DNA of 64,000 nt. Origin: Sulfuritalea sp. (GTDB lineage: Bacteria; Pseudomonadota; Gammaproteobacteria; Burkholderiales; Rhodocyclaceae). Numbering within the stretch: the first letter of the stretch is position 1; every line of letters starts with the position of its first letter. The notes beneath the pieces were generated by a model. That model did not search any database. It saw only the letters and a list, made by a program, of their open reading frames with translations, and was not told the origin of the DNA. The position numbers and the translations under genes are program-made. Positions 1 through 8,716 of the stretch are shown in pieces. The stretch covers positions 1 to 64,000 of the forward strand of contig JALNZB010000009.1 in NCBI GenBank assembly GCA_023229545.1, in the 5' to 3' direction.

Positions 1-934
1 CCATGAAGTGAGCGACCTTCTCGTGATAGACGCGCGCTTCCAGCGTACCCCAGGCGAGCTGGCCGAGGTAACGCAGGTTGTAGCGATGCGCGGTATTGCC
101 GAGCATGTCCATGCGCTGGTTCGGGTAGAGCTCGTAGGGAATGTCCTGATAACCGAACCTGGCTTCGACGAGGTGATTGCCGCCCTTCAGCGCGAAGCCG
201 AGGCTGTGGTTGCGCATGTCATAGGCGGTCGAACCGACCACATCCAGGGGCAGCGTTTCGCCCGTGCGACCGGTCGCCGTAACCGTCTTGAAATTGCCGC
301 CGGCCTTGTAGTCGCCGGCCTTGGCGATCGCCGCGGCATAGTTGACGTTGAACGAGTCGGTGGCATAGGTGGCCGCGAGATTGCCGCCATTGGCATTGCC
401 GTTGCTGCGGTAGAACGCGCCTATCTCTCCCTTGAAAAGCGGACCGCCGCCGGTGCGGGCGAACTCGGGCAACGGGGCGTCGACCACGATGCTGCCGCCG
501 ATGCTGTCGCCGCCGACGCTGACCGGCACGATGCCGGCATAGACCTTGACGCTGCCGACATGGGTCGGATCGATATAGGACAGCGGCGAGTTCATGTGGT
601 TGGGACAGGCGGCGATCAGGTCCATGCCATCGACCTTGATGCGCAGGCGGTCGTCCGCCATGCCGTGAATCGCCGGCAGGCTGGAAACGCCGCCGGCGCC
701 GTAGAGGCTGACGCCGGGGGTGTCACTGAGAAGACTGGCGGTATCGCTGGTGGCGGATCGCCGCGAAGCGAGGTCGGCCTGACCGAGCACCGACGCCGAG
801 TCGGCTTCCGTCCTGGGCGCGGTAATGACGACCGGGTTGAGCTTGGTTTCCTGCGCCAACGCGGCCAGAGGGGTGACGCCGAGCAACAGCGCCAAAGGTT
901 TGAGAATGAATCTCGTGGTGGTTCCTGCCTGCAT
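1..934 (-). CDS. TonB-dependent copper receptor, OprC/NosA-like (3' end outside window)
   Basis: Outer-membrane TonB-dependent receptor; only the first 311 residues (signal peptide, plug, first barrel strands) lie in the window. The start at 934 has AGGAG just upstream. Residues 1-27 form a signal peptide ending ALAQ; the plug follows from about residue 33. The plug holds ACPNHMNSPLSY with Cys110 and Met114 in C-x3-M spacing, which I know from the OprC/NosA copper receptors where this pair ligates copper. The neighbour upstream is a DUF2946 protein, a frequent partner of such receptors, and a PCu(A)C chaperone lies 10 kb away. Family assignment is firm; copper as substrate is inferred from the motif and context. 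Confidence 0.85.
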   Translation of the reverse strand, partial: MQAGTTTRFILKPLALLLGVTPLAALAQETKLNPVVITAPRTEADSASVLGQADLASRRSATSDTASLLSDTPGVSLYGAGGVSSLPAIHGMADDRLRIKVDGMDLIAACPNHMNSPLSYIDPTHVGSVKVYAGIVPVSVGGDSIGGSIVVDAPLPEFARTGGGPLFKGEIGAFYRSNGNANGGNLAATYATDSFNVNYAAAIAKAGDYKAGGNFKTVTATGRTGETLPLDVVGSTAYDMRNHSLGFALKGGNHLVEARFGYQDIPYELYPNQRMDMLGNTAHRYNLRYLGQLAWGTLEARVYHEKVAHFM

Positions 935-998
935 GTGACTCTCCTGAAGAATATGCGGGGCCTTGGCAAATGCCGTAGGCCGGACTGCAACTTGACGC

Positions 999-1379
999 TC
1001 AGGAGTGGGCAGGCGGCGCGCGCGGCTGGGCCGTGGCGCGAATGAAGCGTGGCGATGCAGCAGTGGCAAGGAACAGCGGAGTTACGGCGCTGACATTGGC
1101 CACCGGCATCCAATCAAGTGGCGCGGGCGGCAGCGCGAAGTGGCCGGCGTGATTCATGCAGAAGGGACAGTGCTTGAACGCCATGCCATCGTGCTGGCCG
1201 GACCCGGACAGCGGCGCGTCGGACGCCGCTTGCGTAACGGCGACCGAGCAGATCTCGGACCACGGCACCGCCTGCTGTGATGACAAGGCGCGCGCCACGC
1301 CCGGTGCGAGCGCCGCCAGCAGGATCGCGAAAATTGCGATCCAGGCGGCGACGCGGTCGGGACGTAAGACGAGTTTCAT
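999..1379 (-). CDS. DUF2946 family small exported protein
   Basis: 126-residue protein with an N-terminal hydrophobic signal/anchor (residues about 11-32) and a central Cys/His/Met segment, KHCPFCMNHAGHFALPP, that looks like a metal-binding patch. DUF2946 proteins are small exported proteins commonly found beside TonB-dependent copper receptors; their exact role is not established. The start at 1379 is chosen because it gives a proper signal peptide; the frame stays open further upstream but that part lies in the shadow of the TauE-like gene. It sits 64 bp upstream of the OprC-like receptor and 8 bp after the end of the TauE-like permease, so it may be transcribed with both. Confidence 0.75.
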   Translation of the reverse strand: MKLVLRPDRVAAWIAIFAILLAALAPGVARALSSQQAVPWSEICSVAVTQAASDAPLSGSGQHDGMAFKHCPFCMNHAGHFALPPAPLDWMPVANVSAVTPLFLATAASPRFIRATAQPRAPPAHS

Positions 1380-1387
1380 TGCAGGCT

Positions 1388-2080
1388 TCAGATGGCCCGG
1401 ACGAGTTGGCTCATTCCGACCAGGATCAGTAACCCGGCGCTCAAGCGTTCGATGCATAGCCGCCAGGGACCCAACTGCTCGCGCAGGCGACCGCCGAAAT
1501 AGGCAACGCCGAGTCCAAATACCAGCGCAGGCACGACGATGGCGCCGAGGCCGAAGCCCGCGCCCAGCAGCAGGCCGGCCAAGGCGTGGCCCGAGGCGGC
1601 GGCGGAAAACAGCACCACGCCCAGCGGCGCACAAGGCGTCAGCGCCATGCCGACGCCCATCAGGAACAAGCCGCCGGGCAACAGGGGCCGTGGTTCGGCG
1701 CCGATGTCGAAGCGGCGCAAGGGCCGACTACCGCCAGTCGGCGCCGACGCAACGGCGCATGCCGGACGCCGCTGCCAGAACAGGGCCAACCCCATCATCA
1801 GGGAAGCGCCGCCGACCACCAGGCTCAGCGCGGGCGAGGCCGCCGCACCGTCCTTGACGTAATGACCGGCCCAGCCCGCCGCTGCGCCGAACAGCGAATA
1901 GCCCGTCAGGCGCCCGAAGGAAAGAGGCAGCACAACGCGCCAGGAGCGACGCACGCTGAAATCGCGGGCGAGAAATACCGGTCCCAGAAAAGGCAGGCAA
2001 CTGATAAGGCAGGGACCGAGGCCATAGGCCAGTCCCAGAGTCATGGCCATGGGCAGGCCGACGATGGTCTCGACCGGCAT
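1388..2080 (-). CDS. TauE/SafE- or UreH-like membrane protein (COG2836 type)
   Basis: 230-residue polytopic membrane protein with about six hydrophobic segments. Two Cys/Pro elements in membrane segments are visible, LGPCLISCLPFLGP near residue 20 and MALTPCAPLGVV in the second half, as in the DsbD/CcdA-related sulfite-exporter TauE/UreH-like proteins. Members of this group occur next to copper trafficking and cytochrome oxidase assembly genes, but their substrate is mostly unknown. The start overlaps the stop of the activase gene by one base (TGATG), so it is the last or near-last gene of the tonB operon. A central loop (around 1736-1757) is encoded over a copy of the dispersed 22-bp repeat. 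Confidence 0.75.
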   Translation of the reverse strand: MPVETIVGLPMAMTLGLAYGLGPCLISCLPFLGPVFLARDFSVRRSWRVVLPLSFGRLTGYSLFGAAAGWAGHYVKDGAAASPALSLVVGGASLMMGLALFWQRRPACAVASAPTGGSRPLRRFDIGAEPRPLLPGGLFLMGVGMALTPCAPLGVVLFSAAASGHALAGLLLGAGFGLGAIVVPALVFGLGVAYFGGRLREQLGPWRLCIERLSAGLLILVGMSQLVRAI

Positions 2081-2883
2081 CAGGCGGCCTCGGCGAGAAA
2101 CTCGCTGCGGGCCAGGATCGCGGCGCCAAAGGCGGTGGTGGTCTGCGGGTGTTCCGGCACCACGAGCTCGCGTTGCAATTCGTCCTGGATGGCGGCCACG
2201 AGGCCCTTGTTCAAGGCCGGGCCGCCGTCGAAGTACACCCGGTTCTCGATACCGACGCGCTTGGTCAGGCGCACCGTGCGCTTGGCGATCGAATAGTGGA
2301 TGCCGGCGACGATTTCCTCCTTGCCGTGACCGTTGGCCAGGAGGCCGATGATCTCGGACTCGGCGAACACCGTGCAGGTGCTGTTGATGGTCAGCGGCGC
2401 ACCCTTGCTGTTGAAGTGGTAGTCGCCCAACTCTTCGAGATCGAGATCGAGATTGCGCGCGGCGACATCGAGGAAACGTCCGGTGCCGGCGGCGCACTTG
2501 TCGTTCATGGCGAAATTCGACACGCTGCCGGTGGCGTCGATCTCGATTGCCTTGGAATCCTGGCCGCCGATATTGATGATGGTGCGCACACCGCCGAAGG
2601 CCTTGCCGACCTCGTGGGCGCCGATGGCGTTGGCGGTGATTTCGGAAATGGAGTCGTCGGCCTCCTTGAACAGCTTGCGCCCGTAACCGGTGGCGATCAG
2701 GTATTTGACCTGCTCGCGCGCCACGCCATGCCGTTCCAGCAGCACGCGCAATGCTTCCTTGGCATTCTTGTGGAACAGGCTGCCGGAATCGGTGACATGG
2801 ACGCCGACAATTTCGCCTTCATCGTTTATCAGCGCGACCTTGATCGCCGTGGAGCCGATGTCAAGACCGGCGAAATAGTTCAC
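2080..2883 (-). CDS. ATP-dependent activator of 2-hydroxyacyl-CoA dehydratase/benzoyl-CoA reductase family (archerase, DCCP reductase-like)
   Basis: 267 residues, BadF/BadG/BcrA/BcrD (ASKHA) ATPase fold. It begins with the phosphate-binding motif GLDIGSTAIKVALI and has the second motif INIGGQDSKAIEI near residue 103. Two cysteines in typical positions, C130 (NDKCAAGTGRF) and C170 (STCTVFAESEI), should hold one [4Fe-4S] cluster shared between two subunits. Such proteins hydrolyse ATP to push low-potential electrons into a partner. The partner gene overlaps it by 4 bp upstream. Single-domain length fits 2-hydroxyglutaryl-CoA dehydratase component A and the reductase of double-cubane cluster protein. 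Electrons may come from the membrane ferredoxin encoded just upstream (inference). Confidence 0.9.
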   Translation of the reverse strand: MNYFAGLDIGSTAIKVALINDEGEIVGVHVTDSGSLFHKNAKEALRVLLERHGVAREQVKYLIATGYGRKLFKEADDSISEITANAIGAHEVGKAFGGVRTIINIGGQDSKAIEIDATGSVSNFAMNDKCAAGTGRFLDVAARNLDLDLEELGDYHFNSKGAPLTINSTCTVFAESEIIGLLANGHGKEEIVAGIHYSIAKRTVRLTKRVGIENRVYFDGGPALNKGLVAAIQDELQRELVVPEHPQTTTAFGAAILARSEFLAEAA

Positions 2884-4163
2884 GCCCGCTTCCTTTTCCG
2901 TGTCTTGATCGATTCGAGGAAAGCCTCGATGCGCGTCGTGAGCTGGCCGTGGTCATCGGGGCTGTAGTCGGTTTCGATGTAAAGCATGGCGATGCCTTTG
3001 GCATTGAGCGCGGCGGCGACGCTCTTCTGCTCCATTTCGTACACCTGGCAGCCGGCGAAGGCCTGGTACACCACGCCATCCACGCCGAAGCTGGCGGCCA
3101 GTTCCAGCAAGCGGCGCCGGCGGTCGTCGTTGCGGGTAAAGATGGGGCAGGTGCAGGGTTTCAGATATTTGTCGGCCAGGCCGTCCACCATGTCATGCAG
3201 CAGCCATTCGTCGACCGCCGTCATGTCGTAGAGCATGCGGTTGGCCGAGCAGGTCTCGTCGGCCACCACAACCCCGCCCGCCTCCTCGATCAGCAACGGC
3301 AGCTTGAGGTTGGGGAACACCGGCGGCGAGCCGGTGAACAGGATGCGCGGCGCCCTGCGCTGGGCCGCCTGATAGCCATCGGCCTGGCGTTGCGCCAGTT
3401 CGGCATTGAGCTTTTCCACGGCCGCAATCCAGCGCTCGATGTCGTCGAAGAAGAAGGCGTTGGTGACGAGGAACACGTCCTTGCCGAGCATCAGCGCCGG
3501 GCTGGCCTTGCGGAAGTTGTGCAGCGTGCGAAAGGCGGCCTGGGCGCGACTGGTACGTGCCATCGCCGCCTTGAGGTTCTTCTTCGTCAGCTTCCTGCCG
3601 GTGACCTGACGCAGCTTCTGCGCGAACTGGCGCACCGAGCGCTGCCAATAAAGTCGCGCCTCCTCGCTGTCCTTGACGTTGGGCATTTCCAGGTCATACA
3701 CCGCGTAGCCCATGTCCTCGATCATCGCCGAGGCCTTCTTCTTCTGATCGCAGGTAGTGGGATTGACGATCAGGTCGGGTTTGCCGATTCTCGGAATGGG
3801 GTTGTCCGCGTGCAGCATGCCGAGCGTGGCCTTGACCAGCGAGCAGGATTTGGCGGGCATGAAATCGGCGCCGATCTGGTCGTAATGGTAGGAGCCATTG
3901 CACAGGCGCACCGGCGTGCCGCCCATGGCATAGATCAGCTCGTCCGGGGCCTGGATGCAGGTGGTGCCGATCAGCTTGCCCTCGTGCGCGAGCGCCTCGC
4001 CCTGGATATAGACGCGGCGGAACAGATCGTAGAAATACTGCATCGCCGCCGGGTTGCCGTCGAAATCGTCGGTGATGTGGTCGAGTACGATTTCGGCTTC
4101 GCGCGCCTGACGCGACAGGTTGTAGGCCGGCTTGCCAGCGGGGTGGATGGGTATCGTCGTCAC
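2880..4163 (-). CDS. 2-hydroxyacyl-CoA dehydratase/double-cubane cluster-type protein (HgdB/BcrC family)
   Basis: 427 residues, one HgdB/BcrC-type subunit with no second subunit gene beside it. Eight cysteines are at residues 69, 88, 107, 138, 305, 337, 339 and 372, in contexts such as AKSCSLVK, PTTCDQKKK, ETCSANRM, KPCTCPIF and AGCQVYEME, which suit Fe-S cluster ligation. Classical dehydratases and benzoyl-CoA reductases use two different subunits; a single subunit plus activator is the layout of double-cubane cluster protein, which carries an [8Fe-9S] cluster and reduces small molecules such as acetylene, azide and hydrazine. The GTG start at 4163 overlaps the stop of the ferredoxin gene (GTGA). 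Substrate here is unknown; a CoA ester is possible but nothing nearby supports it. Confidence 0.8.
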   Translation of the reverse strand: MTTIPIHPAGKPAYNLSRQAREAEIVLDHITDDFDGNPAAMQYFYDLFRRVYIQGEALAHEGKLIGTTCIQAPDELIYAMGGTPVRLCNGSYHYDQIGADFMPAKSCSLVKATLGMLHADNPIPRIGKPDLIVNPTTCDQKKKASAMIEDMGYAVYDLEMPNVKDSEEARLYWQRSVRQFAQKLRQVTGRKLTKKNLKAAMARTSRAQAAFRTLHNFRKASPALMLGKDVFLVTNAFFFDDIERWIAAVEKLNAELAQRQADGYQAAQRRAPRILFTGSPPVFPNLKLPLLIEEAGGVVVADETCSANRMLYDMTAVDEWLLHDMVDGLADKYLKPCTCPIFTRNDDRRRRLLELAASFGVDGVVYQAFAGCQVYEMEQKSVAAALNAKGIAMLYIETDYSPDDHGQLTTRIEAFLESIKTRKRKRA

Positions 4164-5164
4164 GGTGCGTGTTCCCTGGTCATGCGCTTGATGAAGCCGG
4201 CTTCGGTGGACTCGAAGATCGGAATGCCGACGAAGGTGGCCTTGAGCGCCCCCGGCTCGGGGCAGGAGGCGACGCACTTGAGACACAGGGTGCAGTCATC
4301 GGTCATGATGTCGGTGGTCTTGATGTCGTCGGCGATTTCCTTGATCTCCATGTCGCAAACCCGGTAGCAATCGCCGCAGCGGGTGCACTTGTCACCATCC
4401 TTTTTCAGCTTCAGCAGTGCCGGCCTGGAGATCAGGTAGTGCAGGGCACTCATCGGGCAGAAGAAACAGAAGAAGCGCTTCTTGACGAAGGAGCCGATCA
4501 GGAACAGCCCGGTCACCGCCATGCCCAGCGCGGTCATGAACATGGCGGTTTTGCTGGAGAAATCGATGGTGAATTGCGAGAAATCGCCGGTGAATATCGG
4601 CAGGATCATGCGTGCCGGGCAGATCAGGCAGAACGGCGGGCTCATGTCGCGGGAGAACCAGCCGCCGCCAATGCCGAGCGGGATCAGGATCGTCAGGGCA
4701 AGCAGGATGTATTTGATTCTGGTCAGTTGCGCGAACTGTCCCTGGCTATATCTGGCATAGCGGATGCCGAGACGGCGGCGCAGTGCAGTGATCCAGTCCT
4801 GAAGGGTGCCGAGGGGACAGATGAAGCCGCACCAGCCCTTGTTGAGGACGATAAACCAGGCCGCAAAAACAAGAAAGCCGGTGAGGATGGCCAGGCTGGC
4901 GGCGCTGAACAGCGTCGGCCAGGAGCGCCCGAGCTGGTGTTGCAGCGGCAGCAAATAGCACACCCCGCCCCGCCCCTCCTGGTTGTAGCCGCAGGAGAAG
5001 AAGGGCAGGCGCGAACCCAGGTCGATGGCGAGATAGCCGCCATAGACGAAGAGGACGAAGCCGATCGCCTGAAACCAGAAACGGAAGCGGTTGAAGTCGA
5101 CCTGATTGACGGCATCGCGCACCGCTTGCAGTGGCGTTATGCACGCCGATTTACTCGGCGTCAT
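4160..5164 (-). CDS. NapH/NosR/CcoG-like membrane 4Fe-4S protein
   Basis: 334-residue polytopic protein with about five membrane segments. Membrane-side cysteine motifs GWCGFICPLGTLQDW, FCLICPARM and FCFFCPMSALHYL are followed by a C-terminal ferredoxin domain with CTRCGDCYRVCDME and CTLCLKCVASCPEPG, i.e. two [4Fe-4S] clusters. NapH, NosR and RdxA/CcoG share this plan and pass electrons between quinol, membrane and a redox partner. The gene overlaps its upstream neighbour by 14 bp and the HgdB-like gene by 4 bp, so translation is coupled. A role as electron donor to the archerase pair is inferred from position only. Confidence 0.85.
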   Translation of the reverse strand: MTPSKSACITPLQAVRDAVNQVDFNRFRFWFQAIGFVLFVYGGYLAIDLGSRLPFFSCGYNQEGRGGVCYLLPLQHQLGRSWPTLFSAASLAILTGFLVFAAWFIVLNKGWCGFICPLGTLQDWITALRRRLGIRYARYSQGQFAQLTRIKYILLALTILIPLGIGGGWFSRDMSPPFCLICPARMILPIFTGDFSQFTIDFSSKTAMFMTALGMAVTGLFLIGSFVKKRFFCFFCPMSALHYLISRPALLKLKKDGDKCTRCGDCYRVCDMEIKEIADDIKTTDIMTDDCTLCLKCVASCPEPGALKATFVGIPIFESTEAGFIKRMTREHAP

Positions 5165-6494
5165 CTAAACGCACCTCGCGGAAAGGCCGGGTCCGGCGGC
5201 GACGGTAAAGATAGACGGCGATACCGCAGAGGATAACGATCAGCAGACTGACGCCAAGGCCCCAGGCATGGGAGCGGTAGTCATCCGGCGAGGGGTAGTA
5301 GCTGCCGGCCAGGGTGGCCTGGTAGCGCACGCTGCCGTAGGGCTGGTCCTTGTGGCGACCGGCCTCGGCGGCATTGGCCTCGGCGATGACCAGGTAGGTC
5401 GCCTTGAAGCGCTTTCTGAAGTCGTCCCAGGGCGGAAAGTAGTCGCGCACGACCTGGAAGCTGGTCCGCCCCTGCCCGTCGCTCACGGCCTCCTTGGTCC
5501 AGCCCTCGTGGCTGACAAAGCGCACGCGCGCGCCTTGCAGCGGCAGGCCCTTTTGCAGGACGACAAAGGCCTGATGTTCGCCCGACTTGAGCTGGAAGAA
5601 CATCTTCTCGTTCGGCAGCTTTTCGCGCACGATTTCGATCGGCGCCGATTCCAGCACGCGCGGCGCGACCAGTGCCTGGCTGCGCTCCTCCTCGTCGCCG
5701 CCGTGGCTGAAGTTGCTGACTTCCGCCTTGGCCACGGCGACGTTGAGCGTGTCGCCCTGGAGTTTGCGGGTGGTCACGTAGAGCCGGTAGTAGCCTTGCA
5801 CCGGCATCTCGAAGGAGAGGTTCTTCCTGCCCTCCTCCGGCGGCGGCAAGGGTTCGCCGGCCAGCGAGCCCTGCGGCCTGACCAGCAGGGTCTCGGCCGG
5901 CGCCTCGGCGTCCTCGCGGGCGAAGCCGGACTTCTGCGGATCGGTGCCGGCGCGCAGCCAGAGGCGCTTGACCGGCGGGCCGCTGCGCTCGCCGCCCATA
6001 TTCATGCCGCCCATGGCGCCCATGCCGGCGCGCGGCGGGCCGTCGCCGCGGCTCGGGGGCGAATCGGAAAGCCAGAGGGCGCCGCCGCCGCGTGCGCCCA
6101 TGCCGCCGGCTCCGCCGCCCGGTCGGGCCGCGCCGCCGCCGCGCGTCTGCTCGGGAGCCGTCCCTGCAAAAGTCGGCGTTGGCGCTACGGCGGGCTTACC
6201 CGTCTTCCCGCTACCTTCGGCCTTGCGTTCCGTCGGTGCCTGACCCGCATGGGCCGAATGCTCGGAACCTGCGGGGACCGCCTCGGCCTGCGCGCGTTCC
6301 GCCGCGCGTTTCTGATAGAAGACGCGCTTTTCCTCCTGTGTTGCGCCTTCCGGGGGTCGCGGGCCAGCGGGTTCGCCGCCGCGCGCCTCGCGCATGGCCC
6401 GCCATTGCGCCCTTTGCTCCTCGGTCGGCTGCGCCGAGATGTTTGTCGCCGCCAGCAGCGCGAACAAGGCAAGGGCTGAACCCGCCTTTTTCAT
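5151..6494 (-). CDS. Exported Gly/Met-rich protein with DUF4198-like domain and C-terminal membrane anchor
   Basis: 447 residues: signal peptide (1-21, ending ISAQ), a charged Arg/Glu-rich stretch, a low-complexity Gly/Pro/Met segment (about 110-170, including GMGAMGGMNMGGER), a beta-rich domain (about 175-390) resembling DUF4198, and one C-terminal membrane helix (about 408-430, HAWGLGVSLLIVILCGIAVY) followed by RRRR. DUF4198 proteins occur in nickel and cobalt uptake loci and next to TonB receptors. The Met-rich segment could bind soft metals. It lies between the TonB receptor (19 bp gap) and the membrane ferredoxin (overlap). Part of the low-complexity region (6171-6192) coincides with the dispersed 22-bp repeat. 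Function unknown. Confidence 0.7.
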   Translation of the reverse strand: MKKAGSALALFALLAATNISAQPTEEQRAQWRAMREARGGEPAGPRPPEGATQEEKRVFYQKRAAERAQAEAVPAGSEHSAHAGQAPTERKAEGSGKTGKPAVAPTPTFAGTAPEQTRGGGAARPGGGAGGMGARGGGALWLSDSPPSRGDGPPRAGMGAMGGMNMGGERSGPPVKRLWLRAGTDPQKSGFAREDAEAPAETLLVRPQGSLAGEPLPPPEEGRKNLSFEMPVQGYYRLYVTTRKLQGDTLNVAVAKAEVSNFSHGGDEEERSQALVAPRVLESAPIEIVREKLPNEKMFFQLKSGEHQAFVVLQKGLPLQGARVRFVSHEGWTKEAVSDGQGRTSFQVVRDYFPPWDDFRKRFKATYLVIAEANAAEAGRHKDQPYGSVRYQATLAGSYYPSPDDYRSHAWGLGVSLLIVILCGIAVYLYRRRRTRPFREVRLDDAE

Positions 6495-6513
6495 TTTGAG
6501 TATTCCCGATGGC

Positions 6514-8658
6514 TCAGAACTTGTAGGAAACGCCGGCGCGCAGTGTCAGCGGCGCGTAGCCATCGTTGTATGTCCGCGTTGTTCCGGAGACGGACATGCG
6601 CGGAGCATACTTGACGTCGCTCAGGTTCAGGATGTGGAGCCATGCCGACCAACGATTGCCCGGGTCGGTATAGCTTGTCCTCAGGTGATAGAGCGCGGGC
6701 CGTTTGTAGGTCTCCGTATTACCTGAGTCGAGGTAATACTCGCTTTCGTAGTCCCCTTCGAGTTCGGCCCGCCATCCGGGTGCGGGCTTGAACATCAGGC
6801 GCGCGTTCAGGTGATGCCTGGGCGTAAAGTTGTAGTTTTTGCCCGAATAATCGTAGGTTGTCGACTTGTAGGTTTCGTAGGTCGCAATGGCCAGAGTATG
6901 CGACAGCGCGATGTCGAGCCACGGCATCGCTGCAGCCGACAGTCCAGTCTCGATGCCCTTCGCGAGGGTGCTGCCGACATTCTCGTTGATCTTGTAGCAA
7001 CCGGTGGGCCCGACCTTCTCCGCCGCCAGACAATCGCGCTGAATCACCATGTTGGCTATTTCGGTGCGGTACAAGGCTACGTCGTAGCGGAACCGGGAGT
7101 TCGGCACATAGCCGCGAAAACCGATTTCGTAGGTTTGCATCTCTTCCGGCTTCAGGTTGGCGGCGGGAACGTAGCCATTGTTTCCCGCGTTGTTGGTATT
7201 GCCCGGAGTACCGCTGCCCAGCAAAGTGCTCACGCCGGGCGCCAGAAAGCCTTCCGCGTAGCTGGCCCAGACGAGGTTGTTTGGATTGAAATCGTAGGTA
7301 GCACCCAGTTTGGGCACATTCTTCTTGAAGGTGGCCTCGCCATCCTTGTTCTTGGTGGTTCGATCATCGACGGTGTAATGAACATTGTCCGCCCGCACGC
7401 CGAGGTGCAACCGAAGCTTGTCGATGGGAGAAAGTTCGTAATTGATGAAAGGCGTCAGATACTTCTCGTTGCTCTTGCTGTTGCTGGTCGTGGCGCTCTG
7501 CGCGCCTGGCGCGAAATTCCCCAGGAGTCCCTGAGCGTTGGTGTAGAGGTTGGCAAACTGCTTGCTGTCGGAGTCGGAACTCATATTCTCCAAGCCGACA
7601 TACAGCCGGGAGGCGGCGAAGTCGAAATCCTGCCGGTAGATCGCCTGGGTGCTGGTGACGGTCTGCTTTGAAACGCCGATGGTGTTGGAAAAGGTCGTGT
7701 AAGTCGCGGTGTTCCCGTAGGTGGTGCTGTCGACCGTGCGGCGGGATGCCGCAAAAATGAATTCCCCCTTTTCGCCGACCTGCCGTTTGTAGTGGATGGA
7801 TGGGGTGACATATTTGCTCATGCCGCGACCGTACACGCCGGGTTGCGCCTGTTGCCAGTTGGCGTCGAACTGCGCCTCGGTGAGTTGGCCAGGATAAAGC
7901 GCATCGTCGTAGAGATACTCGATTCGGGCATGGAGACTGGAGTATTGGTCCGGCTTGCCGCCAAACTTCATGCTGAAGGAATCCTTGTCCTCTTGCGATC
8001 TGTCGCGCCAGCCCTTGTTGCGCATGATGTTGCCGTCAACCGTATAGCCGAAGCCATTCTGGAAGGTGCCGCCGCCATTGACGTCCGTGCGATAGAAGTT
8101 GTAGTCCCCGACTTCCTGCGATACCTTCAATTCCCGATCCTTCGGCGGATCGCGGGTGATCACGTTGATGGTGCCGCCGATGGCGTAGCTGCTTTGCAGC
8201 ACGGAACCGGGGCCGTTGATGAACTCGACCCGCTCGATGTCGTTGTTGTTGGTTTGATCGACAAAGCCATATGTGCCGGTGGGACTGACGCGCAGGCCAT
8301 CCACCCGGTTGTCTGTGTAGTTCTTGCCGCCCACGGCGATACGCATGTTGCGCGACTTCGACACGCCGGGAACGCGGGAGAGCAGTTCATACAGGGAGGT
8401 GACCGATTTTACAATCTCGATGTCCTCCCGGTTCAGGATCGAGCCAGCCATCGGCTTGTCCATTGTCAGGCCGCCAAGCGTCGATTGTTCCCGCGCTTCC
8501 TCGATGACCGATAACTTGCCGGAAACCGTCATTTCCTTGAGCTTGGCTTCGTTTTCCTGGGCCAGAACAACACTCGCGTGGAAGACGCCGAGCGCGATGG
8601 CAATAGCGAGAGGCCGTTGAACATTGTGCCGTGACTCGGCCTGAAATTTACCAACCAT
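6514..8658 (-). CDS. TonB-dependent outer-membrane receptor
   Basis: 714 residues, siderophore-receptor-like. The signal peptide ends at ASVVLAQ (about residue 33), a TonB-box-like LKEMTVSG follows, then the plug with MAGSILNREDIE and GGTINVITRDPP, and a 22-strand barrel ending in the typical aromatic C-terminus AGVSYKF. It is preceded by exbD (58 bp gap) in the same direction and followed 19 bp later by the DUF4198-like gene, so it is the receptor served by the local TonB complex. The ligand cannot be read from sequence; an iron chelate is the default for the family, while copper or nickel chelates fit the neighbours better. Confidence 0.9.
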   Translation of the reverse strand: MVGKFQAESRHNVQRPLAIAIALGVFHASVVLAQENEAKLKEMTVSGKLSVIEEAREQSTLGGLTMDKPMAGSILNREDIEIVKSVTSLYELLSRVPGVSKSRNMRIAVGGKNYTDNRVDGLRVSPTGTYGFVDQTNNNDIERVEFINGPGSVLQSSYAIGGTINVITRDPPKDRELKVSQEVGDYNFYRTDVNGGGTFQNGFGYTVDGNIMRNKGWRDRSQEDKDSFSMKFGGKPDQYSSLHARIEYLYDDALYPGQLTEAQFDANWQQAQPGVYGRGMSKYVTPSIHYKRQVGEKGEFIFAASRRTVDSTTYGNTATYTTFSNTIGVSKQTVTSTQAIYRQDFDFAASRLYVGLENMSSDSDSKQFANLYTNAQGLLGNFAPGAQSATTSNSKSNEKYLTPFINYELSPIDKLRLHLGVRADNVHYTVDDRTTKNKDGEATFKKNVPKLGATYDFNPNNLVWASYAEGFLAPGVSTLLGSGTPGNTNNAGNNGYVPAANLKPEEMQTYEIGFRGYVPNSRFRYDVALYRTEIANMVIQRDCLAAEKVGPTGCYKINENVGSTLAKGIETGLSAAAMPWLDIALSHTLAIATYETYKSTTYDYSGKNYNFTPRHHLNARLMFKPAPGWRAELEGDYESEYYLDSGNTETYKRPALYHLRTSYTDPGNRWSAWLHILNLSDVKYAPRMSVSGTTRTYNDGYAPLTLRAGVSYKF

Positions 8659-8716
8659 GCTTGAGTGACTCCCTATTTCTGAATTGAAATGACTTCCGGA
8701 TACCGCCCTGAACGGG

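Noticed and set aside
1388..2080. Assignment of the TauE-like protein as CcdA/DsbD thiol transporter
   Set aside because: The Cys/Pro elements are suggestive, but the pattern and length fit the TauE/UreH-like group better; no thioredoxin-like partner is adjacent.
2949..4367. Long plus-strand open frame of 472 codons opposite the HgdB-like gene
   Set aside because: It is a high-GC antisense shadow; the minus-strand gene has clear motifs and overlapping operon partners.
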